Shown: positions 1-12,046, counted from the stretch's first letter. The stretch: DNA of 30,000 bases from Halocaridina rubra (GCA_037179515.1 JAXCGZ010016988.1:140001-170000), one strand, 5' to 3'. Translations and numbers: made by a program. Notes: generated by a model not told the origin, from the sequence alone.

Positions 1-110
<110 letters not shown>

Positions 111-173
111 TCACGCATACACACACACATCTGATACGAAGTTTTATGTAAATATCAGATAAATTTTTTAACC

Positions 174-548
<375 letters not shown>

Positions 549-552
549 CGTC

Positions 553-1263
<711 letters not shown>

Positions 1264-1940
1264 TATTTAGTATTAATATTTTTTGTTGTCATCGTGGCTC
1301 AAGTGGTTCGCACCCCGTCACGGCTTGAGGTTAGCAAAGGCATGCACTCAGGGTAAGGACTGCATCTGACAAACAAGTCCTTCGCAAGAAGGCTACCGTC
1401 CCAGCCCTTGGTAGAAAAGGGAGTCCGTGACATAAAACAGGAACAAAAAGTATTAATATTCTTAATTCTGTAGCTGAATTGCATTCGTATGTAAAGAGTG
1501 CCTTATATCATCAAGAGTAAGAAAATATCATCTCATATATTATCATTTCCATTGGTCACAGACTTATGTAGGCTAATGATCCTGCATTGCATTAACTTCT
1601 TAGTGCTGTAATAGAATCTGAACACATACCATTTTAGAATAATCTTTGCACGATAGATTTCGGGTAAGCTAGTTAATTGCAGTGGCGTTCTTATATTATT
1701 GTGACTCCTGGGCCTAATTGACATCGCCCTTGGACAAGCGTGATCAGTAGATGCCAATTGTTATTTTGTGCCATTGGTGGAGGTGGGAGTGACTGTGACA
1801 AGGGTTTCACCATTGATAATCCAATAGAGGTGGAGGAGGGGAGGGGTTGGTTACTGAGAAGCAACACGACAGCTGCAGCAGCTGATCTTGCTCTGAAGTG
1901 ATGGGGAAGCGTCCGTCTGTCTTGAGTAGTTGAGTTGCAT

Positions 1941-1943
<3 letters not shown>
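1264..1943. other. Unassigned sequence with short inverted words
   Basis: About 1291-1440 is more GC-rich than its surroundings. It carries an A-box-like word (GTGGCTCAAGTGG) without a matching B box, and short inverted words (GTCACGG near 1317 and CCGTGAC near 1426). It could be an old dispersed repeat, but no second copy is visible in this window. The rest holds nothing recognisable. Confidence 0.3.

Positions 1944-2016
<73 letters not shown>
1943..2016. repeat. (CA)n microsatellite
   Basis: Pure CA repeat. The HTHT and VCVC open frames over it are repeat artefacts. Confidence 0.98.
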
Positions 2017-2017
<1 letters not shown>

Positions 2018-2428
2018 CCATGCTTGTTTAGAAATTGGTTATGGTTTCATAGGTCTTCACTGTTGCGATCAAAATTCATTACATGTTTCAAGAACTGTTT
2101 TGTGCAAAATTATGACTAAGGTCCAAAATTTTGAAAATGCAGTTCCATAACAAACTGCGTAGTTACTAGATGTCAGTAAATAGCCAGGGATAAGGAGGAT
2201 GTGAGGTAAATAGTCTCTTATTCGAGTATAATAGCAGCAAACACTTCTTCATTTCACGTATAATCTCCTTCAATAATCGAATATGATAGATACAAGTAGA
2301 CCCTCATCTTTCTTTCTTATGTAGTAGGTAGTCAGTCAGTGGGCAGCCGCGAACAAAACGCAGCTCAATATCACTCGTGTCACATTTACACTACCTTGTA
2401 CACCCACCACCTAATTCACGGTATGTTC

Positions 2429-2430
<2 letters not shown>
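2017..2430. other. No feature seen
   Basis: AT-rich sequence between two microsatellites. I see no coding potential or repeat family. Confidence 0.5.

Positions 2431-2507
<77 letters not shown>
2431..2507. repeat. (CT)n microsatellite
   Basis: Pure CT repeat, immediately followed by a cluster of three small hairpins. Confidence 0.98.
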
Positions 2508-2510
<3 letters not shown>

Positions 2511-2601
2511 GTTAATTTCTTAACAATGAGAGCACATTGTTTCTTAACAATGTGCTATTTTTTGAAGAAAAAAAAAAGCACAGGCTGTTTTATGACCTGT
2601 G
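2507..2601. repeat. Three consecutive small hairpins
   Basis: Hairpin 1, 2507-2528: CATTGTTAA / TTAACAATG with a 4-nt loop. Hairpin 2, 2531-2556: AGCACATTGTT / AACAATGTGCT with a 4-nt loop. Hairpin 3, 2579-2601: CACAGG / CCTGTG with an 11-nt loop. Arms 1 and 2 share the core ATTGTT, so hairpin 2 may have arisen by local duplication of hairpin 1. No function is known. Confidence 0.75.
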
Positions 2602-3530
2602 AATGTTATTAGTTTGGCATTCGCGTTTTGAAAACAGTAATGGTGAATATCCATATTATGTTTTTATTTCATAAACATGATGGTGATTAAAACGACATCG
2701 TCACCCACTTATAGGTGTTCAATTCAGATAAACGAAATATATTGTATTTTACTAGTTGTTTTTACTTACTGGAATGTGAGCTCAATTTGAATATGATACA
2801 TTATTGTAGTGTCCTTTGGATTTAGCTTTATTTATTTTAGAGAAACGCTCACCAAAGCAATATTCGTTTGCCTGTTAATTTAAATGAAGGCTGAAATTCC
2901 AAAAGATATCACTGTGGTATATGTATATCGTTGCCTGCGGTATACCACTGTCGTATTTTGTAGTTGCACTTCAATGTCGTGAATTTAGTTGTATTTTCGC
3001 TGCCACCTTTGTTGTATCTGATATTACTTATTATCTACACAACAGGCCAGGGCTCACTCGTGCAAGGTTATAGATATGTGATGATACTTAACATTTAATT
3101 TGTTTAGAAGCTACATATTACCTCTTGGCCTCAATACCCCCGCCCCCTTAATGTGATGTTATCTGTATGGGCGCCAACAATACTCTGGTTCTCTCGCTCA
3201 TTGTTTGACCCTTGTTATAACCTCGGGTCATTCACACATACAACGAGATGGCGGGTATAGTTTTTGGTCGTGCCTCCACCAATAGGCTTCCAGAGAAGGG
3301 GGAACACCCCATAAACCTATGGTGTGGGGTGCCTAAAGAATGCCAGTTTTCCCCGCCATTTGTGCGTGGTCTCAGAGAACAGAGAAGCCAAGTGGGACTT
3401 CTAGCTTGTACATGGGACACTGATGGGGGTGATAAATATACATATACGTCATTCCCGATTTATATAGGAAATGCTGATAAACACTGTAGGAACAGTCGTT
3501 GTGAGAAAATAATTAATAATTTATTTAGAC
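2602..3530. other. Unassigned, no gene recognised
   Basis: AT-rich up to about 3240, then a more GC-balanced segment (3240-3425) that is open on both strands for about 60-110 codons. Neither translation resembles a protein I know. The 16-bp word at 3279-3294 recurs at 9945-9960, hinting at an old dispersed repeat. Confidence 0.35.
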
Positions 3531-3685
3531 TTTTTTTAACGTTTAAGTTGTCACTGTTAATCCCCATTTGGGGTTGGACACAGATGGATTAAAGCTGGGA
3601 AATTAAGTCTGGAAACCCTTTCTGGCGCCCTGACGTGGGCTCAAACGAGGTCCATCACTATCCGAGTCAAGACTATAAATTAAAA
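3531..3685 (-). mobile_element. SINE-B copy, degenerate tRNA-derived SINE
   Basis: Seen: the order of words matches 24090-24265: a T run (3531-3537, the A-tail of a minus-strand element), GTCACT, CCCCATTTGG, GGACACA-ATGGATT, AAGCTGGGAAAT, then a decayed tRNA-like head with GTGGGCTC and CGAGTCAAG near 3637-3670. The copy at 24 kb preserves the cloverleaf much better. This copy is unlikely to be active. Confidence 0.65.
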
Positions 3686-3831
3686 TGTGCTTCATTATCT
3701 CACTTTTGATGTTATTCTGATATTTTTTCCCGAAGCTTGTTTGATTCAGTGTCCAAGTCACTGCACGGGAGTGCTAATTTCATGTGTATTAAGATTTGAT
3801 TTAATTTTAAAGGGACAGATTATCAGGAAGT

Positions 3832-3833
<2 letters not shown>

Positions 3834-3918
<85 letters not shown>
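3834..3918. repeat. (TA)n microsatellite
   Basis: Pure TA repeat directly abutting the 3' side of a SINE-A copy (minus sense), the same arrangement as at 24524-24607. Confidence 0.98.
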
Positions 3919-3921
<3 letters not shown>

Positions 3922-4050
3922 TCATATTTTACTCCAACTGGGACTCGAACCTAGGACACAATTACTGTGCCAAGGCGCTACCAACTACATCACAGAAGGC
4001 CCAAAAGAAAAACCAACCATACAGCTTAACTGCTATACTAGGAATGAATG
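3919..4050 (-). mobile_element. SINE-A copy, interrupted by the LTR element
   Basis: The minus strand carries a tRNA-like head. Its B-box complement GGGACTCGAACC lies near 3941-3952 and an A-box-like complement near 3975-3995, followed by the SINE-A body words and CTATACTAGGAATGAA. The body then stops abruptly and the LTR-like repeat begins at 4051. A short stretch resembling the continuation of SINE-A (AATGTATTCTATG) appears at 9785, on the far side of the gypsy-like element. This implies the SINE was the insertion target. Confidence 0.7.
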
Positions 4051-4148
4051 TATCGTAGTGCTAATCAGTTACAATTTTTACCAGATGTGTGCAAGGTTAG
4101 AACGGACAAGCGGGCAGTTCATTTTAAACTAAGTTTATATGAGAGTAC
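4051..4148 (-). repeat. Candidate 3' LTR (short)
   Basis: Aligns with 9684-9784 along its whole length with a 4-nt insertion/deletion and a few substitutions. Shared words include TATCGTAGTGCTAATCA, TTTTTACCAGATGTGTGCAA and AAACTAAGTTTAT. About 98 bp is very short for a gypsy LTR, and no purine-rich tract precedes it in the minus sense. Partial deletion or a non-standard terminus is therefore possible. Confidence 0.65.
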
Positions 4149-4690
<542 letters not shown>

Positions 4691-5905
4691 CTAGCTTTTG
4701 CGGGGAGATGTGCAGACGGGCACCGTTTCCTCCCCTGTACCTTCGGTTTCTTTATCAACTTCATCTCTCTCAAATATGGGAAACGGCTGTATAACATTCT
4801 TGTTGTCGCTTCTTGTCAGCTCACACTCCTTCTTTATGACCAAGCTGGAATGATAGTGGCAAACTTTATTACTGCGTAAATTTCTAAGTGTTATATTATC
4901 ATGTGTTATCTCTAACACTCGGTATGGACCAAATTACAAGGGGGACTCTATCGCCAACTTTAGCTTCATGCCTCTGTATGCTATGTCTGATATTATACTC
5001 CCTTGCGTACCTCTCTTTTTGTTTATCCCGGATGGCCGCCGTAAGTTCGTAGGTCTTTCTGGCAGTATTTACGACAAACGCTCTAAGACTCTCAATATCG
5101 TACACTGGCAACAGCTTTTGCTGGGCAAATGTGTCCCAAGGTAACTTGGGATCTTCCCCAAACACAAGGAAATAGGGTGAGTCACCGATTGACCTATGAT
5201 GTGCAAAATTGAGAGCTTGTTCCACTTGTTTCAGTTTCAGGTTCCATCCTTGGGGATCAGAGGCAGTGAGTTGTCATAATAGTGTAATGATGGAGGCATT
5301 TCTTCTCTCTACTAACCTGTTAGCTTGCGGTCTATAAGCCTGGACCGCTACATGGTTAACTCGCGCTAGATCGCATAAGCCCCGGAAAACTTCGTTCATT
5401 GATTCGCGCCCATTATCAGTTACTACTTCTCGAGGAAATCCAAATACTAACGTGAACTGGTGTAGAGCAACGGCTACCAAGGCCACGCTCTTATCCTTCA
5501 TCACGTACGTGAAGGTATATCTTGTGCATTCATCTGTTGGTACGAAAATGTACGAGTAGCCATTATATGATCTGGGCAGGGGGCCTATCAAGTCACAATG
5601 AACTCTTTCCCATTTAAAACTGCATCTCGGCCAGATTCGGGCAGGTGGGACCATACTATGCTGCCATTTGAAGCAGTTGCACAAATAACAACCATTAATA
5701 TACTGTGCAACGTCTTTATACATCCCTTCCCAGTAGAATTGGGTACTTAGCAACTTATACGTTTTCTCTATTCCCATATGGCCGGCCGCAGGACTCGTGT
5801 GACACAGGACGAGGGCGTGACCATGGAACTCCTCGGGAAGTACTGCCGCGTATCCCCCTTCTCCGCTCTTTCGCTTATAAATTTTATAAAGTATTCCTTC
5901 TTATA
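4691..5905 (-). pseudogene. gypsy integrase (broken)
   Basis: Integrase inserts element DNA into the genome. The N-terminal zinc-binding module reads HTSPAAGH near 5770-5800, and then CYLC at 5679-5690. The catalytic core shows D (CDLIGP, residue 62 of the frame opening at 5777), D (VVTDNG, residue 121) and E (RLVERRN, residue 157), which is the D,D-35-E spacing of retroviral-type integrases. An in-frame TGA at 5274-5276 breaks the chain. The downstream frame (4899-5225) continues with HHRSIG-SPYFLVFGEDP, typical of gypsy integrase tails. A frameshift near 4920 leads to a C-terminal module with RVLEITHDN (SH3-like tail). All three catalytic residues are present but the protein is split in three. 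I see no chromodomain. Confidence 0.88.
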
Positions 5906-6289
5906 TTACGAATGAATTGATTCAGCGTCGAATTTTAGAAGGGATTTCGCCGGTCATTCCTTGCCACAAGTTTGTTTACCACCCCCCACAACGTATCCCC
6001 GTCTTGCTTCCTTACGAGCTCCTCACGATTCCACCTACAAGTGCCCCTCTCCTGCTCATTCATACTCACTTGCACACTCATTTGTTCATACTCGCAACTC
6101 CCACTCTGTCTTTTCTCTTCATCACTTCCCCCATTCACTTTTTTATTTACCTCGCAAGGGTGTTTTTCCCCATCACTCTGAAGGAGTGTGTGCGCGGAAT
6201 TGCGATTGGCCCCCGCAGTCGCAGGATGGTTCGTGTCCACGGTCCTATGACTTGCGTTCCTCATCGAACAGGTAATGGCTAGGGCGGGA
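5906..6289 (-). pseudogene. gypsy RNase H-integrase linker
   Basis: The minus-strand frame ending at 5935 continues past the RNase H end as a hydrophilic stretch rich in E, N, S and R with no recognisable motif, then stops before the integrase frame. A variable linker between RNase H and integrase is common in gypsy elements. Two plus-strand open frames over the same bases are P/S/H-rich shadows. Confidence 0.6.
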
Positions 6290-7697
6290 ACTTCCTGTAC
6301 TCCCCTGCTCTGGGTGTCGGCTACTATGTTACTTTTTCCAGGTACATACCTCAACCCCTGTATATCAAACTGCATAAGTCTTAACAGCCATCGGGAAAGT
6401 CTTTGATTATTTAGCGGATTTGCATACACGTACTTCAAGGGTAAATGATTGCTATGATTTATCACCGAATATCCGAGTGGGAAAAATTTATGTTTTTCTA
6501 ACACGCACATGATGGAAGTGCCTCTCGTTAGATTGTGGCATATCACCGCTCAGTGTCTGTAAGCGCTCAGGAAGCAAAACTAATGGGGTGTTCCCTTCTC
6601 TCATTGTGTACCTGCGATACCACTTCGCTGATTGCGACGTTGGAGGCGTCACACGTGATACAGAACGCTCGATCAAATTTAGGATAAGCGAGTACTTGAG
6701 TAGATATTAAGGTGCTCTTTAAAGCTACAAATGCGGCCTTGTGCTCAGGTTTCCAGCTGATCTGATGCGCATTTCGGAGTCTATCTGGGGGGCCGGGAAT
6801 TGTCAGCGTATTTCTCGATAAATTTACGGTAGTACGAGCAAAGTCCGAGAAATGATCTACTATCTTTACAGTTTTGAGTCTCGCAAAATTTTCTATGGCT
6901 TTACACAATTTGTGGCTGAGATATTTTACTTCCGCTTTGAAGAACTGACATTTAGATAATTTCACACGAAGGTTCTTCTGCCTCAGATCTACTAGAAGTG
7001 AAATGAGGTTCCGGGCATGTTCTTCAAAGGTCTTTCCAATTATTACTAAGTCATCTAAATATACTAGCATGGCATTACCGATGAGGCCGAGGAGTACTGC
7101 TGTCATGAATCTGCTGAAATGACTGGGGGCATTTTTTAACCCAAAAGGTAGGCGATTGTACTCATAGAGTTTATTATTCACTGAAAAGGCGGTCTTAGCT
7201 TTACTCTTCTATTCTAAGACTACCTGGTGGTACCCCGCCAAGAGGTCGAGAGTGGTAAAATACTTGGCACCGCTGACGTGACACAGTACTTCTTCAATTA
7301 TAGGAAGGGGGAATTTATCGCCTTCGGAAATTAAATTTAGTTTGCGGAAATCTACGCACAGCCGAAGGTCACAACTTTCTTTTTTACTACTACAATGGGG
7401 CTGTGCCAAGGGCTTATAGATAATCTAATGATGCCCTTTTTCTCTAAATCAGCTACCATTCCCTCTAATTTCCTCTCGAATACAAAGGGAGTGCGGTAGG
7501 GTTTTGCAAAGGTGGGGGAATGATTTCCCGTGCTGATATCGAACGGCATAAGTGTGCACTCCCCAAGGGGGTAAAAATCTAAGGAAAAAAACATCATGAT
7601 ATTTAGCGACAAGTTTAGTCATGAAAGCAGAATGTTCAGCAGCGCTCAACCCTCTCGCTAACGCCTGCAAGTTTGCGACACATTGATACTGTAACAC
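6290..7697 (-). pseudogene. gypsy reverse transcriptase-RNase H (broken)
   Basis: Reverse transcriptase copies the element RNA into DNA, and RNase H removes the RNA. Seen in order: an RT N-terminal segment (PFDISTGNHSP, then GIIR-S-SPWHSPIVVV), LRLCVDFRKLN, FTTLDLLAGYHQ with the first catalytic Asp (about 7245), then YNRLPFGLKNAP and YLDD at 7050-7061 with the catalytic Asp pair. RNase H follows with CITCDASN (about 6615-6640), and a shifted frame carries KHKFFPLGY and RYVPGKSNIVAD (about 6300-6340). Defects: a frameshift near the protease boundary (about 7690), shifts near 7600 and 7390, an in-frame TAG at 7209-7211, and at least one shift near 6540-6600. The catalytic residues survive but the enzyme does not. 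Confidence 0.9.
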
Positions 7698-8368
7698 TGC
7701 CGCACTTCGTCGAATTCAGCGATTTTTGGGACCGGCGATATATTGACGCACATGACTCTTAATTTCCGTGATCCGTCAAGAATTATCAACAATTTACAAG
7801 GAAAAAAATCAGCACATTCTCCGATAAATTTTGCATACAAGACTTGTTTGCCAGGGACTACCCACGAGGTGATAGCTTCCAAGACACATGAGGTATAACT
7901 CTCAATAATTTCTTCCCAATGCGTTACAATATAATTATCGTTTTCTTCTTTCGATAGGCATGCAGACACTGAAGCGCGAGCGGAACATGAAACTACTTCC
8001 CTCTCGTTTACGGTTACGGTAGTTTTCCCCTGTGTGTTAACAATATTTATTCCCATCTTTCCCATGTCCTCGAATCCAAGTATTACTTTCGCCAGTCCAA
8101 TACTTACCTTAGGCAATGCAAGGAAGGCACATCTAAATTTTGTGGGGCACTGCTCAAATGCAATCACTTGTTTCACTACCTCTTTAAATTTAACAAAATT
8201 CGGGGTATTATCACCCACTGTAGTTATTACTATTGAAGTATCTAATTTAGTAATGGGTTCTGCAATTATATGACAATTACTTAACGATACGGCTGAGCCT
8301 GTATCTAGCAAAGCAAATTGGCGGATTCCACCGACCGCAATTTCTACTAGTAAGATCCCATTACTCAT
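7658..8368 (-). pseudogene. gypsy aspartic protease region
   Basis: A 236-codon open frame with FALLDTGSAVSLS at residues 18-30, the Asp-Thr-Gly active site of retropepsin-type proteases that cut the Gag-Pol polyprotein. The remainder of about 200 residues is a protease-RT spacer without motifs I recognise. It starts about 20 nt past the gag stop (8389-8391) in a different frame, so translation would require frameshifting or an internal start, as in many gypsy elements. The frame runs out where the RT frame takes over (about 7690), so this is part of a decayed pol gene. Confidence 0.8.
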
Positions 8369-8388
8369 TAGACATAAACTACAAGTAC

Positions 8389-9578
8389 TTAGCTTTGCTG
8401 AGGAGCTGGTCTGGTGATGTCCATGATCTCCTGTTCCGGAGGAGCTGCGGCTTCATGCCGCTGAGTGTTCGGGTAGTTCTCTGGAGGGTTCTGTCGGGGA
8501 ATTGCAGTTTTTTTTTTCCGAATCTGCAATGGTCCATGTGACATTATCTTGGAGGGGCATCTAACAGCCTGATGTCCGGACCCTAGGCAATTGAAGCAGA
8601 GCGTGCCTGCGCTCCCCGTTTGTGCACACTGCTCCTATCGGTGGGGCAGGCCATGACAAATTGTGCTTTTTTCTCTTTCCACTGCTCGGGACCTCGGCCC
8701 TCGTTCATTCGCCATGGCTGCGATGGGGATCGCTGTCACATTTAGAAGCCTTTCTAGTTCAGTTATTTCTTCCAAGAGACCATGTCCAGGGTAGCTCTCG
8801 AACCAATTTGACAGGAGTCGCACTAGGTCGGGAACTGGTATGTTAGATTTCAGCAGGTAATGGCACCTCTCTGGAACGGTGTTCCGCAGAGCACTCCGCA
8901 CAATACTTTGCAGCATATATGTAATATCGGTGATCTCACTCACTGAGTTAGCTAAGGATTCAATCCTCTTTGCATACCAATTCAACTGTTCTCCACGTCT
9001 TCGAGCATTATTTTTAATTTTGTTTATTAGCGTTTCTTCGCTCTGGCGCACTGTAAAATACTTTAGGAATCGATCCTTAAAAGCTTCCCAATTCTTAAAC
9101 TGCGACCACTCATCTTCGCCCACCATCTCAGATGCAAAGCTGGTGCACCTTTGTACCACCTCGTTTATGCGGTACTCGTCGGTCCACTCGGCGCTTCTCA
9201 TCTGCAGAGCCAAATGTTTCAGAAAGTCAGCCACGGGGAATATGGGTGGGTGTTCGAGGCCTATTACATTTGCCCCGTCAAAGTATAAAGGACAGTCTTT
9301 GACTTGGGGCACCTTTCCAACAAGGGCACTGGGTGGGGCACGGCCTGCTATGCTCCATGTGTCGCCACTGGGTTCGGAGTGGCAGGCTGTTCGTCGATGT
9401 TTGAGGCATCGGTCTCGCTGTCGGCGCTGTCGCCATCGACCAAGTTTCTTCTCGACGGAGCGGCCTCGGCACTGGTTTGTAGGCGTCATACTTGCTCCTC
9501 TAATTCGAGGATTTTGCTATTCTTGTCCTCTTCCGTCATTTCCTGCACCGAGGAGTATTGTTCTTCTACATTTGCCAT
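8389..9578 (-). pseudogene. gypsy gag (broken)
   Basis: Gag forms the particle that packages element RNA. A start ATG (minus strand, 9576-9578) opens 30 codons rich in E, K and L that look helical, ending at TGA 9486-9488. A shifted frame then carries the capsid-like core, including FPVADFLKHLALQM, WEAFKDRFLKYF and the W-Y-A-K-R-I region, typical of retrotransposon gag. Another frame shift precedes the nucleocapsid knuckle CX2CX4HX4C (C-F-N-C, G-H, C) at 8557-8598, and the frame ends at 8389-8391. At least two frameshifts make it non-functional. I chose the 9578 start because it follows the PBS-like site by about 90 nt and opens the gag-like N terminus. Confidence 0.82.
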
Positions 9579-9669
9579 TCTTTTTTTCTTCGCACGGGTT
9601 TCAACTGGCATAAAAAATTGTCACTTTTATAAAGAAAAAATTTTTCTTTTTCTCCGGCATAATACGTAC

Positions 9670-9682
9670 GGCGCTGCCACCA
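9670..9682 (-). other. Candidate primer-binding site
   Basis: Minus-strand TGGTGGCAGCGCC begins one base inside the inner edge of the high-side terminal repeat. LTR elements start reverse transcription from a tRNA 3' end ending in CCA, so a PBS beginning TGG at this spot is what the family predicts. The tRNA was not identified. Confidence 0.6.
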
Positions 9683-9683
9683 C

Positions 9684-9784
9684 TATCGTAGTGCTAATCA
9701 CTACGTTACAATTTTTACCAGATGTGTGCAAGGTTAGAATGGACAAGAGGTGGTTCAATTTAAACTAAGTTTATTTAAGAGTAC
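9684..9784 (-). repeat. Candidate 5' LTR (short)
   Basis: Direct repeat of 4051-4148, same orientation, about 5.6 kb apart, bracketing gag-pol. The bases just outside (AATGTAT at 9785-9791) match AATGTAT at 4047-4053 on the other side. This fits a target-site duplication, with the exact edge ambiguous. Confidence 0.68.
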
Positions 9785-10087
9785 AATGTATTCTATGCCT
9801 CGATGCCCCCTTGCCTTATGACTATCAAAACTGAGATCTTATTCGTGCCCTGGGGAAAGTTCTAACTAAAGCTCTCTGTTTCTGGCTGCCTCGAGTGTTC
9901 TTGAAGGACTCAAAGGGCAGGGCGTGTCAGCTTGGACAGATAATCCAATAGGCTTCCAGAACCAAAGGGGAGTTCTTCCTCTTTTGGTAGGGGCTATTTC
10001 AACAGGTCTATTGGGCAGAAGAGGATCCAAATTGCCCAGGCCTATTGGGTATTTCTCCAGGGGCATGTACATATGTACGGGTCAAAT
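9785..10087. other. SINE-A continuation then unassigned sequence
   Basis: The first ~25 bases resemble the SINE-A body continuing from 4050. A weak SINE-A-like word cluster appears near 9849-9880. The remainder (about 9890-10087) has no recognised homology, apart from a 16-bp word shared with 3279-3294 and two short open frames I do not consider genes. Confidence 0.4.
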
Positions 10088-10674
10088 GTTTGTGTGTCTT
10101 GTGGTGGTGGGAATAGCTGACCCCTTGGCCCCACTTAACCTCCAGAGGCACTTGACGCCCAGGTGCTAAGGCCTATGGATCCAGCCATATATCTTGTTGT
10201 CACCTACCATAAACATTGACAGAGCCCAGAAAAATAAAGGGAGAGTATTCATTTTCACCCTTGATCTCCAGCCCCACTTGTTTCCCTTCAGAACTCTGTT
10301 CAGATTTCAGGTTCTGACTTCAGCATGACTTCAGATAGTTACGACAAATGCATTGTATCAGAATGTCTAATTGTTAATGTTACAGTATCTCCCAACCTCA
10401 CTCGTGGCTTCGTTTTTGCATTTAATTCAAATCCCACTCTAATTAAGGATCAACAATAATCAAATAAGCACATTACCATATGTGAAAACATGAATCATAT
10501 TTTGCCCTGACTGGGACTTGAACCTAGGACAATTAAGTACTGTGCCAAGGCGATACCATCTACACCACAGAAGGTCTAAAAGAGACACCAACCTTTCATC
10601 TTAACTGCCATACTAGGAATGAACGCAATCTATCTGAATGTCTTTTTATTCATATTACAGTGTCTCCCAACCTT
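10088..10674. repeat. 586-bp tandem unit 1
   Basis: First of three nearly identical direct units; the period was measured from the word ATCTTGTTGTCACC at 10191, 10777 and 11363. The unit has a ~300-bp non-SINE part starting GTTTGTGTGTCTTGTGG, then SINE-A sequence with a tRNA-like head. This unit has one extra base relative to the others. Confidence 0.95.
10504..10576 (-). mobile_element. SINE-A tRNA-like head
   Basis: Minus strand: A-box-like GTGGTGTAGATGG and B-box-like GGTTCAAGTCC, the spacing of an internal RNA polymerase III promoter. The middle of the cloverleaf is poorly paired, so this is a SINE head and not a working tRNA gene. Confidence 0.8.
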
Positions 10675-11260
10675 GTTTGTGTGTCTTGTGGTGGTGGGAA
10701 TAGCTGACCCCTTGGCCCCACTTAACCCCAGAGGCACTTGATGCCCAGGTGCTAAGGCCTATGGATCCAGCCATATATCTTGTTGTCACCTACCATAAAC
10801 ATTGACAGAGCCCAGAAAAATAAAGGGAGAGTATTCATTTTCACCCTTGATCTCCAGCCCCACTTGTTTCCCTTCAGAACTCTGTTCAGATTTCAGGTCC
10901 TGACTTCAGCATGACTTCAGATACTTACGACAAATGCATTGTATCAGAATGTCTAATTGTTAATATTACAGTATCTCCCAACCTCACTCGTGGCTTCGTT
11001 TTTGCATTTAATTCAAATCCCACTCTAATTAAGGATCAACAATAATCAAATAAGCACATTGCCATATGTGAAAACATGAATCATATTTTGCCCTGACTGG
11101 GACTTGAACCTAGGACAATTAAGTACTGTGCCAAGGCGCTACCATCTACACCACAGAAGGTCTAAAAGAGACACCAACCTTGCATCTTAACTGCTATACT
11201 AGGAATGAACGCAATCTATCTGAATGTCTTTTTATTCATATTACAGTGTCTCCCAACCTT
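10675..11260. repeat. 586-bp tandem unit 2
   Basis: Direct copy of unit 1 with only scattered substitutions visible (for example GATAGTTACG in unit 1 versus GATACTTACG here). Confidence 0.95.
11090..11162 (-). mobile_element. SINE-A tRNA-like head
   Basis: Same A-box/B-box arrangement as the head in unit 1; carries GCGCTACC where unit 1 has GCGATACC. Confidence 0.8.
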
Positions 11261-11846
11261 GTTTGTGTGTCTTGTGGTGGTGGGAATAGCTGACCCCTTG
11301 GCCCCACTTAACCCCAGAGGCACTTGACGCCCAGGTGCTAAGGCCTATGGATCCAGCCATATATCTTGTTGTCACCTACCATAAACATTGACAGAGCCCA
11401 GAAAAATAAAGGGAGAGTATTCATTTTCACCCTTGATCTCCAGCCCCACTTGTTTCCCTTCAGAACTCTGTTCAGATTTCAGGTCCTGACTTCAGCATGA
11501 CTTCAGATACTTACGACAAATGCATTGTATCAGAATGTCTAATTGTTAATATTACAGTATCTCCCAACCTCACTCGTGGCTTCGTTTTTGCATTTAATTC
11601 AAATCCCACTCTAATTAAGGATCAACAATAATCAAATAAGCACATTACCATATGTGAAAACATGAATCATATTTTGCCCTGACTGGGACTTGAACCTAGG
11701 ACAATTAAGTACTGTGCCAAGGCGCTACCATCTACACCACAGAAGGTCTAAAAGAGACACCAACCTTACATCTTAACTGCTATACTAGGAATGAACGCAA
11801 TCTATCTGAATGTCTTTTTATTCATATTACAGTGTCTCCCAACCTT
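11261..11846. repeat. 586-bp tandem unit 3
   Basis: Third direct copy. Its end passes into a different, more diverged SINE-A copy at about 11847, so the array stops here. Confidence 0.95.
11676..11748 (-). mobile_element. SINE-A tRNA-like head
   Basis: Same boxes as the previous two heads. Confidence 0.8.
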
Positions 11847-11996
11847 ATCCGTGGCTTCGTTTTCGCATATAATTCAATCTAATTAGGGATTAACAATAAT
11901 CAAATAAGCACATTACCATATGTGAAAATTAAAACCATATTTTACTTCGACCGGGACTCGAACCTTGGACACATAATTGCTGTGCCAAGGCACTAC
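11847..11996 (-). mobile_element. SINE-A copy, truncated
   Basis: A more diverged SINE-A copy beginning CCGTGGCTTCGTTTTCGC. It contains a good B box on the minus strand (complement GGGACTCGAACC near 11954-11965) and is cut off within the A-box side, where LINE sequence starts at 11997. Confidence 0.75.
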
Positions 11997-12046
11997 TCAG
12001 CCTTTCATCATAACTGAGATTACGTATTTTTGGCACCAGTTTCGTG
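11997..12046 (-). mobile_element. CR1-like LINE, 50-bp internal fragment
   Basis: Matches the LINE coding stretch at about 12433-12470 nearly base for base (words ATCATAACTGAGATTACGTATTT and GGCACCAGTTTCGTG) and is fused directly to the 3' tail of the next LINE copy at 12047. In the sense direction this is a 5'- and 3'-truncated copy following another copy's tail. Confidence 0.85.

Noticed and set aside
1264..1443. tRNA-like or SINE origin for a GC-richer block with an A-box-like word
   Set aside because: No B box at the right distance, no cloverleaf, and no second copy in the window.
3248..3592. 114-codon plus-strand open frame overlapping a 62-codon minus-strand frame
   Set aside because: No recognisable motif, and its 3' part runs into the T-run and body of SINE-B. 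Most likely chance.
5917..6282. Plus-strand open frames (P/S/H/F-rich) opposite the gypsy element
   Set aside because: They lie over the RNase H-integrase linker of the minus-strand element and look like shadow frames.
8879..9613. 244-codon plus-strand open frame
   Set aside because: Antisense to gag. The minus-strand gag frame has family motifs; this one has none.
10088..11846. CRISPR array
   Set aside because: Units are 586 bp of continuous homology without short spacer-repeat alternation, and the context is eukaryotic transposon DNA.
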